A stretch of DNA of 8,165 bases. Origin: Thermodesulfovibrionales bacterium (GTDB taxonomy: Bacteria; Nitrospirota; Thermodesulfovibrionia; Thermodesulfovibrionales; UBA1546). Location: contig JASEHP010000063.1 of NCBI GenBank assembly GCA_030018605.1, positions 1 to 8,165 of the forward strand, given 5' to 3'. The notes beneath the pieces were generated by a model. That model did no database searches. It was not told where the DNA came from and saw only the letters and a list, made by a program, of their open reading frames with translations. Shown in pieces: positions 6,282 to 8,165 of the stretch (positions are counted from its first letter, which is position 1; each line of letters starts with the position of its first letter). The position numbers were made by a program, and so were the translations under genes.

Positions 6282-6956
6282 TTATTCAAATGTCACACTT
6301 ACGCTTGGTTCGCCAGGCCAAATCATCTCTGCTGAGCCGGGGCCAAAATGATTTGCACTATAATGTTTCATTACATTGTTAACATCGAAAGTGATATTTG
6401 CTGTAATATTCGCTGAACTTCCGGAGCCTATCACGAATGAAGTTATCACTTCATCACCTGTCAGACTCGCTGCCGCACAGGTGTGCGTTATGGTAGTAGT
6501 GTTTACAGGACAAGCGTCTGCAGCCGTAAAATCAAAACTAGTGGTGGTAGTTGAAGCAGTTGTATATGTCAGGGCCGCAACAGCTGAAAAATTATGAGTT
6601 AAATGAGCCTGCTGGGTACCATTTGTACAAACTCCGGTGCCTGTTTCACATGCCTTAATTCCAAATGTGTTGCTAACTTCCCATTTTAACCTTGTGTATG
6701 TTCCGTTTGGCAGAGTAACACCGGATATCATATTCCCGACAACAGTATTGGCAGCAGCTGCGGATGCGATATTGAATGTTGTCGGCGTGGAAGTTACGGA
6801 TACCCATTGTCCTGTTGTGCTGTTATACACCTCAACCTTATTAACCGTTACATTATATACCATGCTGGCATTATAGGGCAGCAAGGTTTCCACTGCCCAA
6901 ACTTGTGATATGACAACCGTTAAAAAAACCAATAGCAATAAAATCACCTTTTTCAT
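6282..6956 (-). CDS. Small exported Asn/Thr-rich protein, partner of the barrel gene
   Basis: The 224-residue product starts MKKVILLLLVFLTVVISQVWA, a clear Sec signal peptide with likely cleavage after VWA. The mature part is rich in Thr, Ala, Asn and Ser, beta-strand-like, and has four cysteines (103, 110, 149, 160) that could form two disulfides. The stretch VTVNKVEVYNSTTGQWVSV, followed by LPNGTYTRLKWEV, resembles the pattern of DUF4382-type beta-sandwich proteins; this is a weak similarity from memory. The ATG at 6956 is 2 bp after the barrel gene's stop, and its GAGGGG ribosome binding site lies in that gene's last codons, so the two are co-transcribed and probably coupled. The protein probably acts in the periplasm or at the cell surface. 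A role as surface-exposed partner of the barrel is inference. Confidence 0.8.
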   Translation of the reverse strand: MKKVILLLLVFLTVVISQVWAVETLLPYNASMVYNVTVNKVEVYNSTTGQWVSVTSTPTTFNIASAAAANTVVGNMISGVTLPNGTYTRLKWEVSNTFGIKACETGTGVCTNGTQQAHLTHNFSAVAALTYTTASTTTTSFDFTAADACPVNTTTITHTCAAASLTGDEVITSFVIGSGSSANITANITFDVNNVMKHYSANHFGPGSAEMIWPGEPSVSVTFE

Positions 6957-6958
6957 AA

Positions 6959-7885
6959 TTAATTTCCCCTCTTTATTTTCACAGTAAATCCGCCTGCTTT
7001 GGCGTATTGTTCAACTATGATGTCTTTTACCCTCTCCACAGGCTGCAAGAGCTTCTGTTTTAAGTCAATATCCTTATTATCTTTAGTCCTTTTAGTCCTT
7101 ATCGGCATATCAAGCCCGATAGTAAGCTGGGCGTAATATCTCTCTACCTTATTTTCGTCCTTCATAGCCTTCAACTCTATGCCTGTATATCGGGTAATAG
7201 GAGATGTTACCCTCAACTGATATGTCTTGAGGTCAGTCGTATATTTTGCGTCAAACCATTGATACCCTGCATAAATCTTCAGGTCTTCCAGCGCTTTTAC
7301 AGGTATTACAGAACCGCCGATTTCCACATCATAGCCGTTCATTACCCTTTGATAAATGCCTGTGCTTATTTCCTTTGTGTTTGAAGCTCTGAAATATGTA
7401 TTTGCCCTTGCCTCGTACTTCTTTCCCAATGCCTCAAAACCAAACCCATATCTCTGATGGTCATAAGCAGTCGTATAGTCGTAAAAGGAGTTGATGCCGA
7501 GCAACAGCCAGTCAGCAACGATGTTCCTGTAACCAATACCTATGTTATATGTCTGGTCATTGCTTCTCGACCTCGCATTTAACTGCATAAAAAACATGTC
7601 TCTATCGTAGGTCTGAAATATGGGTTGTACCGTCTCCAATTCATATGCCGGCTTATAATCATCTTGAATTTGAAACTTAATAGTTGTCCTCTTCAGCCAT
7701 TCCGGCGCGTCATCCGGTTTTTTAAGGCTGTTAATGAGTGCATTTGCGCCTTTTACGATGCCGCTTGACGGCTTGTCTGCAGATCCGCTGCCTGACTCCT
7801 TTGCCGACAGATCGGCTGCGAGTAGATTACACGGCAGTACTAACAACAAAGCTAAAAATACCCCAACAATGCCTTTCCTTGTCAT
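6959..7885 (-). CDS. Inverse autotransporter (intimin/invasin-type) beta-barrel protein without passenger
   Basis: The 308-residue product has a signal peptide (MTRKGIVGVFLALLLVLPCNLLA). An inverse-autotransporter beta-barrel domain follows at about residues 60-262. Typical features are YNIGIGYRNIVADWLLLGIN (113-132), the FYDYTTAYDHQRYGFGFEAL segment (134-153) and ARANTYFR (159-166). The tail LLQPVERVKDIIVEQY (279-294) matches the PVER-type linker that follows the barrel in intimin-like proteins. Normally this linker passes through the pore into Ig-like passenger repeats; here the protein ends 14 residues later. The start at ATG 7885 is chosen for the strong AAGGAGGAG upstream; a GTG at 7930 lies within the leader hairpin. 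It is predicted to insert in the outer membrane. The next gene, 2 bp downstream, encodes a secreted protein that could act in place of the missing passenger. Confidence 0.85.
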   Translation of the reverse strand: MTRKGIVGVFLALLLVLPCNLLAADLSAKESGSGSADKPSSGIVKGANALINSLKKPDDAPEWLKRTTIKFQIQDDYKPAYELETVQPIFQTYDRDMFFMQLNARSRSNDQTYNIGIGYRNIVADWLLLGINSFYDYTTAYDHQRYGFGFEALGKKYEARANTYFRASNTKEISTGIYQRVMNGYDVEIGGSVIPVKALEDLKIYAGYQWFDAKYTTDLKTYQLRVTSPITRYTGIELKAMKDENKVERYYAQLTIGLDMPIRTKRTKDNKDIDLKQKLLQPVERVKDIIVEQYAKAGGFTVKIKRGN

Positions 7886-7903
7886 AGCCACTCCTCCTTG
7901 GAC

Positions 7904-7933
7904 AAAACAAAAAAGGCGTAATTTCCACACGCC
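7904..7933 (-). terminator. Terminator-like hairpin in the leader of the barrel operon
   Basis: On the minus strand GGCGT and ACGCC (complements of 7929-7933 and 7915-7919) form a 5-bp stem with a 9-nt loop, followed by TTTTTTGTTTTG. It lies between the candidate promoter at 7946-7975 and the ribosome binding site. It would therefore be an attenuator if that promoter is used, or the terminator of an upstream transcript otherwise. No alternative antiterminator pairing was worked out. Confidence 0.5.
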
Positions 7934-7945
7934 CTCTCTATTTCT

Positions 7946-7975
7946 ATTTTAATTTTTCCCTAATTAAGGTGTTAA
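7946..7975 (-). promoter_or_regulatory. Candidate promoter of the barrel operon
   Basis: On the minus strand TTAACA (7970-7975) and TAAAAT (7946-7951) each match the sigma70 consensus at five of six positions and are 18 bp apart. The -35 box directly abuts the CAGA repeat tract. The predicted transcript start is about 55 nt upstream of the ATG at 7885, leaving the terminator-like hairpin inside the leader. Confidence 0.45.
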
Positions 7976-7976
7976 A

Positions 7977-8016
7977 TCTGTCTGTCTGTCTGTCTATCTG
8001 TCTGTCTACCTGTCTA
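7977..8016. repeat. Interrupted tetranucleotide microsatellite (TCTG/CAGA)
   Basis: Ten consecutive 4-bp units: four perfect TCTG, then TCTA, TCTG, TCTG, TCTA, CCTG and TCTA. On the coding sense strand this reads as CAGA/TAGA repeats. It ends one base before the -35 box of the barrel operon's candidate promoter. Such tracts can change length by slipped-strand mispairing, although the interruptions lower the expected rate. Confidence 0.9.
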
Positions 8017-8092
8017 TGTATAATTAATGTCTGCGGCTTATTTACCCCATTTCTCCTGTCCTGCTCGACATTTTCGGAACAACTATTTTGAG

Positions 8093-8121
8093 TTTAAAGT
8101 TAGTCCCACCGGCATTGTCAA
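8093..8121 (-). promoter_or_regulatory. Second candidate promoter upstream of the CAGA repeat
   Basis: On the minus strand a consensus TTGACA (8116-8121) and TTTAAA (8093-8098, four of six matches) have the ideal 17-bp spacing. If this is the active promoter, the CAGA tract and the hairpin at 7904-7933 both lie in a leader of about 200 nt. The -35 is perfect but the -10 is weak. Confidence 0.3.
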
Positions 8122-8165
8122 GTCTTTTCTGTAAAATCTCATCAGGGCTTTATTCTCAAGGGTTT

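Noticed and set aside
7883..7930. Upstream GTG start at 7930 for the barrel gene
   Set aside because: It lies in the terminator-like hairpin and puts 15 residues before the signal peptide. The ATG at 7885 has a near-perfect ribosome binding site.

Overview
The window comes from a Gram-negative, outer-membrane-bearing bacterium of moderate GC content. All recognisable genes lie on the minus strand, so the biological reading order runs from high to low coordinates. The combination of lpxI (instead of the enterobacterial lpxH), a tight lpxD-fabZ-lpxA cluster, a small inverse-autotransporter barrel and a large multi-domain exported protein would fit a Nitrospirota- or deltaproteobacteria-like lineage. 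That placement is inference; nothing in the window fixes the taxon.

Right part (about 8165 to 6180): a leader region with two candidate promoters, an interrupted CAGA microsatellite and a terminator-like hairpin in the presumed 5' UTR precedes a two-gene operon. The first gene encodes an intimin/invasin-type inverse-autotransporter beta-barrel that stops just after the barrel and has no passenger. The second starts 2 bp later and encodes a small exported, Asn/Thr-rich protein with four cysteines. The operon ends in a Rho-independent terminator.

Middle part (6030 to 3480): one long reading frame of 819 codons with a good ribosome binding site and signal peptide. It is interrupted by two in-frame stop codons (TAA at codon 65, TAG at codon 140) and otherwise has no frame disruption. 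Its modules are two PPC-like domains, an LCCL domain, an unnamed six-cysteine domain and a C-terminal beta-sandwich-like region, joined by Pro/Gln-rich YQPPV-type linkers. It is annotated as a recently broken gene, with stop readthrough or sequence error as alternatives.

Left part (3470 to 1): the lipid A operon lpxD-fabZ-lpxA-lpxI, with a 4-nt overlap, a 1-nt overlap and then a 139-bp gap filled with tandem repeats. LpxA adds the first 3-hydroxyacyl chain to UDP-GlcNAc, LpxD adds the third acyl group and LpxI cleaves the UDP-diacylglucosamine to lipid X. FabZ draws on the same 3-hydroxyacyl-ACP pool for phospholipid fatty acids. lpxC and lpxB are not in the window. After lpxI comes a truncated small ORF. 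Its apparent homology stops at a 27-nt element that looks like the degenerate terminal repeat of a CRISPR array extending beyond position 1.

The most unusual items are the candidate CRISPR array end at the left edge, the passenger-less barrel paired with a separate secreted protein, and the LCCL-containing exported protein with two in-frame stops.
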